Below are positions 33,812-41,985 of a stretch of DNA of 64,000 nt, piece after piece. The stretch is from Gp6-AA40 sp035263125 (GTDB lineage: Bacteria; Acidobacteriota; Vicinamibacteria; Vicinamibacterales; UBA2999): positions 6,871 to 70,870 of the forward strand of contig DATFRP010000219.1 in the NCBI GenBank assembly GCA_035263125.1. The letters are read 5' to 3'. The position numbers and the translations under genes were made by a program. Under the pieces are notes generated by a model. It did no database searches and was not told the DNA's origin. It saw only the letters and a list, made by a program, of their open reading frames with translations. Each line of letters begins with the position of its first letter. Positions within the stretch are counted from its first letter, which is position 1.

Positions 33812-34341
33812 AAGCGACGGCGGTGTGGCTGCGGCCTCGCTCCGGTTCGACGCCGCGGAAAAACGTCTCGTCCGCGCATGTGCTGACGCTGCCGGCGACG
33901 GCTGATCCTGATCCGCGCGACCGTGAACAATCGTGTCGATAACGAGCTGTCCGGTGCGTCAGCGGCGAATCACTGCCGTCGCCGATGGGGCCGCTCCCGA
34001 GCCGTTTTACTTTCTTCGCCGATCGCGGCGCGAACAGTCGCTCCGCCGCAGCCACACCGCCGTCGCTTAGCGAGTGTGCGGCGGCTCACCGGGCGGGCCT
34101 GGCGTCGGCGACCTGTTCGCGGCGTGAGGAGCGAAGAGAGTAAATCGGGTCTGAAGGCGCAGCGAGCGCTGTCGCCGGTGATTCGCCACCGACGCACCGG
34201 TCAGCTCGTTATCGAAACGATTCCTCCCTGTCGTTCGGATCATCCGAGGCGACGGCGTGATCGTCAGCTTCGTCGCCGGAGGACCCGATTTTCCACGCCG
34301 TCGAACCGGGAGCCGACGCCAGGCCCGCCCGGTGAGCCGAC
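33812..34341. repeat. Large non-coding imperfect palindrome with nested inverted repeats
   Basis: Arm 33843-33975 pairs with 34176-34309 (about 130 bases, diverged but clearly complementary). Inside, 34006-34041 pairs with 34107-34143, and a small hairpin lies near 34070. In addition 33812-33834 is the exact inverse of 34046-34068, and 34083-34105 that of 34319-34341 (each 23 bases). The whole forms a giant imperfect inverted repeat centred near 34.07 kb. It lies between the convergent ends of the PAS gene and the sigma-operon gene; no open frame in it looks coding. Confidence 0.75.
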
Positions 34342-34364
34342 GTTGCGGAGGCGTTCAAGACGCG

Positions 34365-34622
34365 CTAGGGCTGGAGCGTCAGCCGTAACGCCTCACTCAC
34401 GGCGACTGCGGCGTAGAACGCCACGGCGCTCGCAAGAACCACATCGAGCGAGTTGCCTACGAGCGTGCGAACACGTTTCGCGCGCGCTCGCGATCGCATC
34501 TGACGTGCAATCGCGGTGTGGCATCGTGACAGGACGCGCCGATCGCGCGCCACGTCCGGCGTGACCCGCGGCAAGTCGGTCAACAGTCGAATCAACGGAT
34601 CGGAGTGCAGGTCGTCGGTCAT
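34365..34622 (-). CDS. Tiny membrane protein paired with the sigma factor
   Basis: 85 residues. A polar, Arg-rich N-terminus (MTDDLHSDPLIRLLTDLPRVTPD, CHTAIARQMRSRARAKRVRTLV) and one membrane helix near the C-terminus (VLASAVAFYAAVAVSEALRL). The ATG overlaps the sigma-factor stop as ATGA. Its position and topology suggest a minimal anti-sigma factor or membrane tether, but it lacks a recognisable zinc-type anti-sigma motif (one Cys only). Confidence 0.65.
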   Translation of the reverse strand: MTDDLHSDPLIRLLTDLPRVTPDVARDRRVLSRCHTAIARQMRSRARAKRVRTLVGNSLDVVLASAVAFYAAVAVSEALRLTLQP

Positions 34623-35248
34623 CGTCGTACCTCTCGAATCCTGGCGGGGGGCTGCTCGAGGCGATCGGCGAGCATGGCGCGAGCCCGTTTGAGCCGCTGC
34701 CGCAACGCCTCCGGAGTGAGGCCGCAGACAATCGCCGCCTCGGAGGGGCGCAGCCCTTCGACCGCAACGAGCAGCAGCACTTCGCGGAATGCAATCGGCA
34801 ACGTCGCCAACGCGGATTCGATCCGCGACTCGAGCTCGTTGGCCGCGGCGTGCTCGAATGGGGAATCCAGTCGCGGCACTGGCCATAACCCGATCGCACC
34901 AGCGGTATACGTCTCGTCCAGCGCCCGCGATCGGCAATAGCTCACGTGCAGGTTCCGCGCGACCGTGAAGAGCCAGGGACCGAGGCGCGTATCGGCATCG
35001 AGCCGCCGCGCGTGCGCGACAAAGCGAAGCCACGTCTCTTCGAGCAGGTCCTCGGCAACATCCCGTCGTCTCGACAAGCGAGCCAGAAACCCGAACAGCC
35101 TGGCATTGAACGCGGCATGCACGACGTCGAAGGCAGTCGCATCGCCATCCCTGATGCGGCGGACGAGCGCGAGCTCACACTCCCGGTCCATGTGAGAAGA
35201 ACGCGTACCGACGGTGAGCGTGACATCGGTCACGCTGTGGGTTCTCAC
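34619..35248 (-). CDS. ECF-type RNA polymerase sigma factor
   Basis: 209 residues. Region 2 is LVRRIRDGDATAFDVVHAAFNARLFGFLARLSRRRDVAEDLLEETWLRFVAHARR...LGPWLFTVARNLHVSYCR; region 4 is ESALATLPIAFREVLLLVAVEGLRPSEAAIVCGLTPEALRQRLKRARAML. Two-domain ECF layout without extension. It should direct transcription of a small regulon in response to its membrane partner, encoded by the overlapping next gene. No clear autoregulatory promoter could be identified. Confidence 0.88.
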   Translation of the reverse strand: MRTHSVTDVTLTVGTRSSHMDRECELALVRRIRDGDATAFDVVHAAFNARLFGFLARLSRRRDVAEDLLEETWLRFVAHARRLDADTRLGPWLFTVARNLHVSYCRSRALDETYTAGAIGLWPVPRLDSPFEHAAANELESRIESALATLPIAFREVLLLVAVEGLRPSEAAIVCGLTPEALRQRLKRARAMLADRLEQPPARIREVRR

Positions 35249-35320
35249 GCGTTCTTATCCTAGTGTCCTGGCTGCCCACGGACCAAGGTCACGCGGGTCT
35301 ATCTATTAGAGGAGGTTGAG

Positions 35321-35656
35321 GTGGACGTCTTCCGACAACTCGCGTTGGCGGGATTCGCGGGGTTGTTCGTCACCGCCATACCCATGGTGTTCGGGATCGC
35401 GTTTGCGGTTCGCCCCGGCGAACGCCTGCTGGCTCTCATGCGTCCGCTGACGCTTGCCGCGATCTTCGCCGCGGTGGCCCAGGGCTTTCTGGGGCTCGCG
35501 AACATGTTTCAGGGACTTGCCAACCTCAAGCCCGGCGACGCGCCCGGCGTCCAGTTCGTGATGATGGCTGAAGTCTCGGTCGTGCCCTTTCTGTCATTCG
35601 TGCTCCTGTCCGTGGCGTGGCTGTGCGTGGCGATCGGCATGAGACGGCAACCCTGA
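35321..35656 (+). CDS. Small multi-spanning membrane protein
   Basis: 111 residues from a GTG with GGAGG 6-8 bases upstream. About three membrane helices: LAGFAGLFVTAIPMVFGIAFAV, PLTLAAIFAAVAQGFLGLANMF and FVMMAEVSVVPFLSFVLLSVAWLCVAIGM. No family recognised. Transcribed divergently from the sigma-factor operon and followed by a long palindrome, so it is probably monocistronic. Confidence 0.65.
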   Translation: MDVFRQLALAGFAGLFVTAIPMVFGIAFAVRPGERLLALMRPLTLAAIFAAVAQGFLGLANMFQGLANLKPGDAPGVQFVMMAEVSVVPFLSFVLLSVAWLCVAIGMRRQP

Positions 35657-35847
35657 CACGGAACGGAGGTGACGGAGGGAACGGATTAACAGGAGGAACG
35701 GAGAAACGGAGAAAGAAGGAATCCCCGACACGTACATTCACAATGGCTATGCGACTCTCCCTGCTTGGGTGCCGGACGCTCTCTATCCGATCTCCGTTTC
35801 TCCGTTCCTCCTGTTAAATCCGTTCGCTCCGTACCCTCCGTTTCCTC
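35657..35847. repeat. Long inverted repeat of ACGGAG units (same family as 4931-5047)
   Basis: The left arm (35657-35715) and right arm (35791-35847) are reverse complements over about 50 bases and share the AACAGGAGGAACGGAGAAACG segment pattern with the element at 4931-5047. A 75-base non-coding loop lies between. Placed between two plus-strand genes. Confidence 0.75.
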
Positions 35848-35912
35848 AGCAGCGTTGAGCTCAGTGAGGTCCACGGCTGTTCGGATCGCGTCGCCGGCCC
35901 GTTGGATCCAGT

Positions 35913-37046
35913 ATGGCGTGGGCGCTCGAGGCGTCCGTTCCGTCGGGGCACCGCCGGCAAGGCGCCGGCCGACTCGTGCTGTCGCCCCATGAGCCGCTGG
36001 TCGAAGGCGGTCCCGCTGAAGAATTCGAACACTCGATTCAAGCGAGAATCGCTGAAGGCTACCCGCATCTCGTTGTCGACTGTTCCGGTGTCAGCCGCAT
36101 CGACGCGGCCGGAATCCGCGCGCTGGTGCGGGGCCACACGACGGCCAGGCGTCATGGCGGCAGCCTCCGTCTGGCGCATGTCAATGCCGACGTGCGCGCG
36201 TTTCTCCACGAGGCGAGGCTTGACGCCGTCTTTCCAATGCTCGACTCGGTGGCGGAGGCGCAAGCCCGGGAATGGCCATGGCGCACATTCACGCTGGTCG
36301 GCGCGGCTGCCGCATTCTGCGCCGGCCTGTATGCGATTGGAACCGTGTGGCTTCCGCCGGAAACGCTGGTCCCAGCCAACGTGGATTTCGGCACCACAGG
36401 GAATGCCACACCGCCCGGTCAGCCTTTTCTCGCGCTACTCAAGCTCACGGCCGCAGCGGGAATCGCGCTGCTGATTACCAGTGTTCATCGCCCGCTTTCA
36501 GCCGGGCTTCCCAACAACCGATCGATGGAGCAGGCGCAGATGCTGCTGTGCGTGGCCGGCGCCATGGTGATGATCATCATCGGCAACTCCGTGGCGCGGG
36601 CATTCGGCGTCGCCGGCGCGGCCAGCCTCATCCGCTTCCGCACACCGGTCGAGGACCCGAAGGACATCACGATTCTCTTCCTGCTCATGGGTCTTGGGAT
36701 GGCGACAGGTCTCGGCGCATTTGCAGTCGCCGGTCTTGGAACGGGATTCCTGTGCGTATTTCTTCTGCTGCTCGATCGTCTGCCATCGGACGGCAAACCA
36801 CGAGAGCTGATGGTGGAGCTCAAAGCTGACAGCCGCGAGTTCCCGACGGTGCCAGTGGAAAGCGTGTTCGCCCGACACGGCATCATCTACCAGGCACGCG
36901 ACGTCTCGCAGGGCCGGCAATCGACTGTGAAGTACCAGCTCACCCTCGATCGCCGGCTGCCGGTCGAGGACCTGGGCGCGCAGTTGACAGCGATTTCTGG
37001 CATCACGTCGGTCGCGTGGAAGAAGGTCAAGAAAGGCACGTCCTGA
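35913..37046 (+). CDS. STAS-DUF4956 fusion membrane protein
   Basis: 377 residues. Residues about 20-110 form a STAS (anti-sigma-factor-antagonist) domain: HLVVDCSGVSRIDAAGIRALVRGHTTARRHGGSLRLAHVNADVRAFL, where the 'DxSGVxxIDxxGI' core would sit at the phosphorylation loop but has Asp in place of the usual Ser. Then come membrane helices and the DUF4956 signature (MLLCVAGAMVMIIIGNSVARAFGVAGAASLIRFRTPVEDPKDITILFLLMGLGMATGLGAFAVAGLGT), with a cytoplasmic C-terminal domain. DUF4956 genes often neighbour VTC polyphosphate-polymerase and CotH genes. It precedes an OprO/P-type porin by 53 bases. Confidence 0.8.
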   Translation: MAWALEASVPSGHRRQGAGRLVLSPHEPLVEGGPAEEFEHSIQARIAEGYPHLVVDCSGVSRIDAAGIRALVRGHTTARRHGGSLRLAHVNADVRAFLHEARLDAVFPMLDSVAEAQAREWPWRTFTLVGAAAAFCAGLYAIGTVWLPPETLVPANVDFGTTGNATPPGQPFLALLKLTAAAGIALLITSVHRPLSAGLPNNRSMEQAQMLLCVAGAMVMIIIGNSVARAFGVAGAASLIRFRTPVEDPKDITILFLLMGLGMATGLGAFAVAGLGTGFLCVFLLLLDRLPSDGKPRELMVELKADSREFPTVPVESVFARHGIIYQARDVSQGRQSTVKYQLTLDRRLPVEDLGAQLTAISGITSVAWKKVKKGTS

Positions 37047-37099
37047 GGGGATGTTCGCCACACGCGCTGCTGTCGTTCTCCAATCAGGGGCCTTGTCTG

Positions 37100-38398
37100 A
37101 TGAGACTCGTCGTCTGTGGGGCGCTCGCAATCGCCGGAATCTCGGCGCCTCGGGCTGTGCAGGCGCAGGCGATCTCCGTGGATTCACCGGCGTCGCTTGG
37201 CACCACGGCAACCGATTCTGACGAGGCCGACCGCGTTCGATTGGTGTTCACCAACCGCCCTTCCTTGAGAGTTGGCGATCTCCTGCGCGTCGATTTCCGC
37301 CTGAAGCTGCAGGGTGACGTCCGCACGTACGACTCGGCCGTGTCGCGGGAGGACGGGTTCGAAATGAACCGGAAGCGCGTGGGTATCCAGGGACGCTTCC
37401 TGCAGTACTTCGAGTACGAGGTCGAGCGCGAGCTGCGCGACGAGAACCCCTGGCGCGACGTCTTCGTGAACGTCAGTTACTTCGACGACTTCCAGGTTCG
37501 CGGAGGCAAATTCAAGATGCCGTTCAGCCTCGAAGAGCTGACAGGCCCGACTGATCTGGATTTCATCTACCGCACCAACGTCGTCGACCATCTCTCGCCC
37601 GGCCGCGAAACCGGCGTCGCTCTGCACGGACAGTTCAACAAGCGCGCAGTCGGGTACGAGGCTGGTGTGTTCAACGGAGACGGCGAAGACGAGGATGCCC
37701 GACTCGATCGCAACCATCGAGTCGAGCGCACCTTTGCGGCGCGCGTGACCGGACGACCGCTGCGCCGCGCCCGGCTGCCCGCGCACGCCGGCGAATTGAT
37801 CGTCGGATTCGCGATCACGGGCGGCGACGTGCCCGAGGGACTCAGCTCGCTGCGCGGCCGAACAGTGTTTCACGAGTCATTCGTCGATCCCGTGTACGTG
37901 CAGGGCCGCCGTCTTCGGCTGGGTCTCGAAACCGACTGGCAGCCTGGCCCCTTCTCTGTCAAAGGTGAATTCATCCGCGCGACTGATGAACGGAAGAACC
38001 AGGGCGTCATGCAGGAGGACCTTCCTGCCCGAGTGGCGCAAGGGTGGTACGTCAGCAGCACGTGGGTGATGACCGGCGAAGCGAAGTATGGCGGGGTCGA
38101 TCCGCGCCGTCCGCTGTTCCGCGGCGGGCTGGGGGCGCTGGAGTTGGCTGCGCGCTACGAACGTCTCGGATTCGGATCGACATTCGCCGGGGAGACCGAC
38201 TCGACGAGCCCCCGCGGCGCCAACCTGCTCGAAACGAGCGACACGGCATGGACCGGCGGCGTCAACTGGTACGCCAACCGTTGGATCAAAGTGCAGGCGA
38301 ATGTGATTCGTGAGCGGATCGAAGACGCGAACGGAAACGCGATTCTGGATCGCCGCTCCTTCTGGACACGGGTCCTTCGGCTTCAATTCGTTTTATGA
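37100..38398 (+). CDS. OprO/OprP-type outer-membrane porin
   Basis: 432 residues. Signal peptide MRLVVCGALAIAGISAPRAVQA. A beta-barrel porin follows, with alternating strands (RVDFRLKLQGDVRTYDS, KRVGIQGRFLQYFEYEVERELRD, NVSYFDDFQVRGGKFKMPFSLEELT, IYRTNVVDHLSPGRETGVALHGQ, WVMTGEAKYGGVDP, LGALELAARYERLGF) and a terminal LRLQFVL aromatic-type strand. KMPFSLEELT and GRETGVALHG are the OprP_OprO family pattern (phosphate/pyrophosphate-selective porins). The start gives the signal peptide. Its stop overlaps the CotH start as ATGA. Confidence 0.85.
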   Translation: MRLVVCGALAIAGISAPRAVQAQAISVDSPASLGTTATDSDEADRVRLVFTNRPSLRVGDLLRVDFRLKLQGDVRTYDSAVSREDGFEMNRKRVGIQGRFLQYFEYEVERELRDENPWRDVFVNVSYFDDFQVRGGKFKMPFSLEELTGPTDLDFIYRTNVVDHLSPGRETGVALHGQFNKRAVGYEAGVFNGDGEDEDARLDRNHRVERTFAARVTGRPLRRARLPAHAGELIVGFAITGGDVPEGLSSLRGRTVFHESFVDPVYVQGRRLRLGLETDWQPGPFSVKGEFIRATDERKNQGVMQEDLPARVAQGWYVSSTWVMTGEAKYGGVDPRRPLFRGGLGALELAARYERLGFGSTFAGETDSTSPRGANLLETSDTAWTGGVNWYANRWIKVQANVIRERIEDANGNAILDRRSFWTRVLRLQFVL

Positions 38399-39594
38399 TG
38401 CGCGCCTCACCCGTCCTCGCCGTGTTGTTGCTCGTCTCGAATGTCGACGCACAGACGCTGACCGCCGACGACCTGTTCAACGATGCCGTGTTGCACGAGA
38501 TCAGACTCTACGTGCACCCGCGCGACTGGGCGGCGTTGAAGGCCAATTTCCAGCTCAATGACTACTACCCTGCGCATTTCGTCTGGAACGGGCAGACGCT
38601 GCGCAACGTGGGCATCCGCTCACGCGGGACCGGAAGCCGCAGCCCGATCAAACCCGGACTGCGCGTCGACTTCAACATCTACGACCCGACGCAGACACTC
38701 CTCGGCCTGACCTCCATCGTTCTCCGGAACAACACTCAAGACGCGAGTAGCCTGCACGAGCGTCTCAGCATGAAGCTGTTTGCGCAGATGGGTATTCCGG
38801 CCTCGAGAACGTCGCACGCGCGTCTCTTCGTCAACGACGAATACGCCGGTCTGTACCTCATCGTCGAATCGATCGATCGACAGTTTCTGGCCAGGCATTT
38901 TCCCGAGATCGATGGCTACTTGTATAAGTACGACTGGGCCAGCGAATACTTCTTCGAATACAAAGGTCCCGCCTCCGCGCTGTATACACCGACGCCATTC
39001 CAGCCGGAAACTCACGTCAAGGATGCCGATCCGTCACCGCTCGTGAACATGATTCGCACGATCAACCAGGCGCCGGCCGATGGGTTCCTCGAAGCGGTCA
39101 GCGCGCTGGTCGACGTCCGTACGTTCGTGAAGCAGGCGGCGGTTGAGAACTTTCTCGGCGACTACGACGGGCTGCTCGGCTACGCCGGCATGAACAATTT
39201 CTATCTGTACCGGTCGCAATCGACCCACGTCTCGACGTTCATTCCGTGGGACAAGAGCGAAGCCTTCAAGGCAGGCCCGTTCCATCCGGTAGTCTGGAAC
39301 ATCGACGACGTCCCGGACTGGGTGCGGAACCGGCTGATGGATCGCGCGATGACCCTTCAGGAGATCCGCGATCTGTATTTCGATACACTTCTTGCCTGTG
39401 CGGCCGTCGCCAGTGCGGATGCGTGGCTCGATCAGGAGATCCGCCGCGAGTACGATCAGGTGCGACAGGCGGCGCTCGACGATCCGCTCAAGCCCTCCAC
39501 GAATGAAGAGTTCGAGGACAGCGTCCAGCAGCTGCTCGAGTTCGCACGTCTGCGTAGCGCCGCGGTCACTCGAGATGTGCTGCGACGTCGTTGA
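38395..39594 (+). CDS. CotH-family (kinase-fold) exported protein
   Basis: 399 residues with a signal peptide (MMRASPVLAVLLLVSNVDA). CotH domain: FNDAVLHEIRLYVHPRDWAALKANFQLNDYYPAHFVW, NVGIRSRGTGSRSPIKPGLRVDF, ASSLHERLSMKLFAQMGIPASRTSHARLFVN and GYLYKYDW; NFLGDYDGLLGYAGMNNFYLYRSQ with FIPWDKSEAF resembles the metal/nucleotide-binding part. CotH proteins are protein kinases in spore coats and are also found in secreted enzymes. Translationally coupled to the porin. Confidence 0.85.
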   Translation: MMRASPVLAVLLLVSNVDAQTLTADDLFNDAVLHEIRLYVHPRDWAALKANFQLNDYYPAHFVWNGQTLRNVGIRSRGTGSRSPIKPGLRVDFNIYDPTQTLLGLTSIVLRNNTQDASSLHERLSMKLFAQMGIPASRTSHARLFVNDEYAGLYLIVESIDRQFLARHFPEIDGYLYKYDWASEYFFEYKGPASALYTPTPFQPETHVKDADPSPLVNMIRTINQAPADGFLEAVSALVDVRTFVKQAAVENFLGDYDGLLGYAGMNNFYLYRSQSTHVSTFIPWDKSEAFKAGPFHPVVWNIDDVPDWVRNRLMDRAMTLQEIRDLYFDTLLACAAVASADAWLDQEIRREYDQVRQAALDDPLKPSTNEEFEDSVQQLLEFARLRSAAVTRDVLRRR

Positions 39595-39598
39595 CTTG

Positions 39599-39641
39599 GG
39601 GGTCGGGAGTCATTTCGAAACTCGAAATGACTCCCGACCCC
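39599..39641. repeat. Perfect 20-bp palindrome upstream of the TonB receptor
   Basis: The left arm at 39599-39618 begins GGGGTCGGGAG and the right arm at 39622-39641 is its exact reverse complement, with a three-base loop. It lies 19 bases before the receptor ATG and 5 after the CotH stop, with no T-tract. It could isolate the two genes or control receptor translation. Confidence 0.8.
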
Positions 39642-39660
39642 ATTACACATTTGCCCGACG

Positions 39661-41853
39661 ATGACGGCCGCCCTTTTCGTGGCGCTGCTCGCGTTTCTGC
39701 AGGCGGAGCCGCCGGGCACCATCTCGGGAACGATCGTCGATGCCACCGGCAGCACCGTCCCTGGCGCCACCGTTCAACTCGAGGCAGCGGGCGTGATTGT
39801 GGCGCAGGCGCAAACGTCCGCCGACGGACGGTTCTCGTTCACATCGTCATCGGATCGGATCCGATTGATCGTGATGGCCTCTGGCTTCGCGCAGCGCGTC
39901 GTGGCCGTAGGCCCAGGCGCATCACCGCTCACGATCGAGTTGCAGCCCGCGCCGTTTTTCGACGCCGTGCAGGTGACCTCGTCGCGCGGCATCGAGCCGC
40001 ACGCGGATGCGACGGTCGCCGCCTCTGTACTGGGGTACTCAGACATCGTCTCGTCCCCGGCGCTCGCCATCGACGACGTGCTCAAGGTCGTTCCGGGGTT
40101 CACGCTGTTTCCATCGTCGCGAGTGGCGAACCCGACGATGCAGACGATGATGATGCGCGGGCTTGGCGGATCTGGCGTGAGCCGCTCGCTCGTGCTCGCC
40201 GATGGCGTGCCGCTCAACGATCCGTTCGGCGGCTGGGTCTACTGGGACAAAGTGCCTCATGCCGCCATCGATCGCGTCGAGATCGTCCGAGGCGGCGGCA
40301 GCGATCTCTATGGCGCCGACGCGGTGGGCGGCGTGGTGCAAATCCTGACCCTCGAACCGCGCGGAGCGATCGGCCGGATCCTCATCGAAGGCGGAAATCT
40401 CGGAACCGGACGCGTGTCGGGGTTTGGCGGGAACCAGAAAGGTCCGTGGACGTTCTCGGCGGGCGGACAGTGGTACACGACCGGCGGATACATCCTCACG
40501 CGTCCCGAGGATCGCGGCGCGATCGATCGTCCATCAGGATCGACGCATCGCTCCGCGATCGCGTCAATCGGCTACGGTCCCGCACGCGCGTGGCGGTTCG
40601 GACTACGGGCGAGTGTGTTTGCGGAAGATCGCGACAACGGTACTGTGCTCCAGGTCAACGACACCAACTCGCAGTTGTTCTCGGGCGATGCCGCAGGCGC
40701 AGTCGGACGCGGGTTTCTCTCGGTCCACGCGTTCGGCGGCACGCAAGGGTACGACCAGACCTTCTCTCGAATCGAGGCAGAGCCGCCGAGATCGGATGAA
40801 TTCCTTACAGCAACGCAGCATGTGCCTTCGAGGAGCGGAGGTGGGTCCGTTCAGTATTCGCGTCAATGGGCCGGCACCAATCTCCTCGTCGGCGGCGAGA
40901 CCCGCCTGATGACGGGACGCACGATCGACACCGGATACGAGGACGGCGGCGTGGCATCGGTTATCGAGACGGGTGGCTCGGAACGTCTTGGTTCGGGCTT
41001 CGCCCGAGCGGTGCTGACAATCAACGAACGCGTGACCCTGGTTGCGGGGGCGCACGGCGACGCGTGGCATTCCTCATCGAACACGTCACCGTTCTCGCAG
41101 ACGGTGGGTGCGTTCAGCCCACGCCTGTCGTTGGCCTACCGCACGAGCGAAAACGGCGTCACGATTCGCGCGTCGGCGTTCGGCGGGTTCCGGGCACCGA
41201 CACTGAACGAGCTGTATCGAAGTTTCCAGGTGGGCAACGATCTGACGCTTCCCAACGAAACGCTGACACCGGAACGGTTGAAAAGCGCGGACACTGGCGT
41301 GAGCTTCAGACAGGGGCCTGCATCGCTCCGGGTCACCGGCTTCTGGAGCGTCCTGGACGACGCCGTCACGAATGTCACGATCGCCACTTCTCCTGAATTG
41401 AACGTCAGACGACGGGAGAACGCCGATCGGATCCGGTCCAGAGGTCTCGAGTTCGAGGGAGACGTGCGAGTGTCGCGCGCGCTGTCGATGGCCGTGACCG
41501 GTGCGCTGATCGATTCGCGGTTCCAGGGGCACACGGTGCTTCGCGACTTCCGCGTGCCCCAGGTGCCGGAATACAGCATCGTCGGAACGTTTCGCTATCG
41601 CGATGCGGTGTGGACGGCATCAGGTCAACTGCGCGTGGTGGGTCCGCAGTTCGACGATGACGTCAACACACGCGTGCTGAATCGTGCGACAGTGGTCGAC
41701 GTCTTCGCCGGGCGCGTGCTTGCGCAATCGACGCAAGTGTTCGTCGCGGTCGAGAACCTGTTCGACGCCGATTACGATGCCGGGCGCATTCCGGTCGCCA
41801 TTTCAGGGCTGCCGCGTGCGGTTCGCGCAGGCGTTCAGATCGCGCTGCCCTAG
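39661..41853 (+). CDS. TonB-dependent outer-membrane receptor
   Basis: 730 residues. An N-terminal signal, then a carboxypeptidase-regulatory-like domain (GTISGTIVDATGSTVPGATVQL...), a plug domain (DDVLKVVPGFTLFP, MRGLGGSGVSRSLVLADGVPLNDPFGGWVYWDKVPHAAIDRVEIVRGGGSDLYGADAVGGVVQI) and a 22-strand barrel ending in VEIvQIALP-like residues. It resembles BtuB-type small-ligand receptors. The ligand is unknown; nearby porin and CotH genes hint at phosphate or oligopeptide metabolism, which is not proven. Confidence 0.88.
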   Translation: MTAALFVALLAFLQAEPPGTISGTIVDATGSTVPGATVQLEAAGVIVAQAQTSADGRFSFTSSSDRIRLIVMASGFAQRVVAVGPGASPLTIELQPAPFFDAVQVTSSRGIEPHADATVAASVLGYSDIVSSPALAIDDVLKVVPGFTLFPSSRVANPTMQTMMMRGLGGSGVSRSLVLADGVPLNDPFGGWVYWDKVPHAAIDRVEIVRGGGSDLYGADAVGGVVQILTLEPRGAIGRILIEGGNLGTGRVSGFGGNQKGPWTFSAGGQWYTTGGYILTRPEDRGAIDRPSGSTHRSAIASIGYGPARAWRFGLRASVFAEDRDNGTVLQVNDTNSQLFSGDAAGAVGRGFLSVHAFGGTQGYDQTFSRIEAEPPRSDEFLTATQHVPSRSGGGSVQYSRQWAGTNLLVGGETRLMTGRTIDTGYEDGGVASVIETGGSERLGSGFARAVLTINERVTLVAGAHGDAWHSSSNTSPFSQTVGAFSPRLSLAYRTSENGVTIRASAFGGFRAPTLNELYRSFQVGNDLTLPNETLTPERLKSADTGVSFRQGPASLRVTGFWSVLDDAVTNVTIATSPELNVRRRENADRIRSRGLEFEGDVRVSRALSMAVTGALIDSRFQGHTVLRDFRVPQVPEYSIVGTFRYRDAVWTASGQLRVVGPQFDDDVNTRVLNRATVVDVFAGRVLAQSTQVFVAVENLFDADYDAGRIPVAISGLPRAVRAGVQIALP

Positions 41854-41876
41854 CCGTCGCTGAAGAACGCGACCGT

Positions 41877-41972
41877 AATGCAGAATGCAAAATGCAGAAT
41901 GCAGAAGGTCCGGTTTAAGCCGGACACTACGCACTACGAAGTGTCTGCATTCTGAATTCTGCCTTCTGCATT
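41877..41972. repeat. Inverted repeat of TGCAGAA units enclosing a REP-like copy
   Basis: Arms 41877-41905 and 41944-41972 are imperfect inverse copies built of ATGCAGAA units. Inside is GGTCCGGTTTAAGCCGGAC then ACTAC (41907-41930), a copy of the REP-like family. It lies between the convergent ends of the receptor and phosphoesterase genes. Confidence 0.7.
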
Positions 41973-41985
41973 ACTGAAAGCCCGT

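Noticed and set aside
33929..34225. Possible integron attC site in the palindrome (ATAACGAGCT segments)
   Set aside because: The arms lack the paired RYYYAAC/GTTRRRY core sites, the structure is far larger than an attC, and there is no integrase or cassette array.
33923..34564. A 213-codon plus-strand frame within the large palindrome
   Set aside because: The composition is that of repeat DNA and it runs opposite the small sigma-partner gene; no family pattern is seen.
36513..36710. MgtC/SapB domain in the DUF4956 protein
   Set aside because: The membrane region follows the DUF4956 pattern with SLIRFRTPVEDPKDI, not the MgtC signature.
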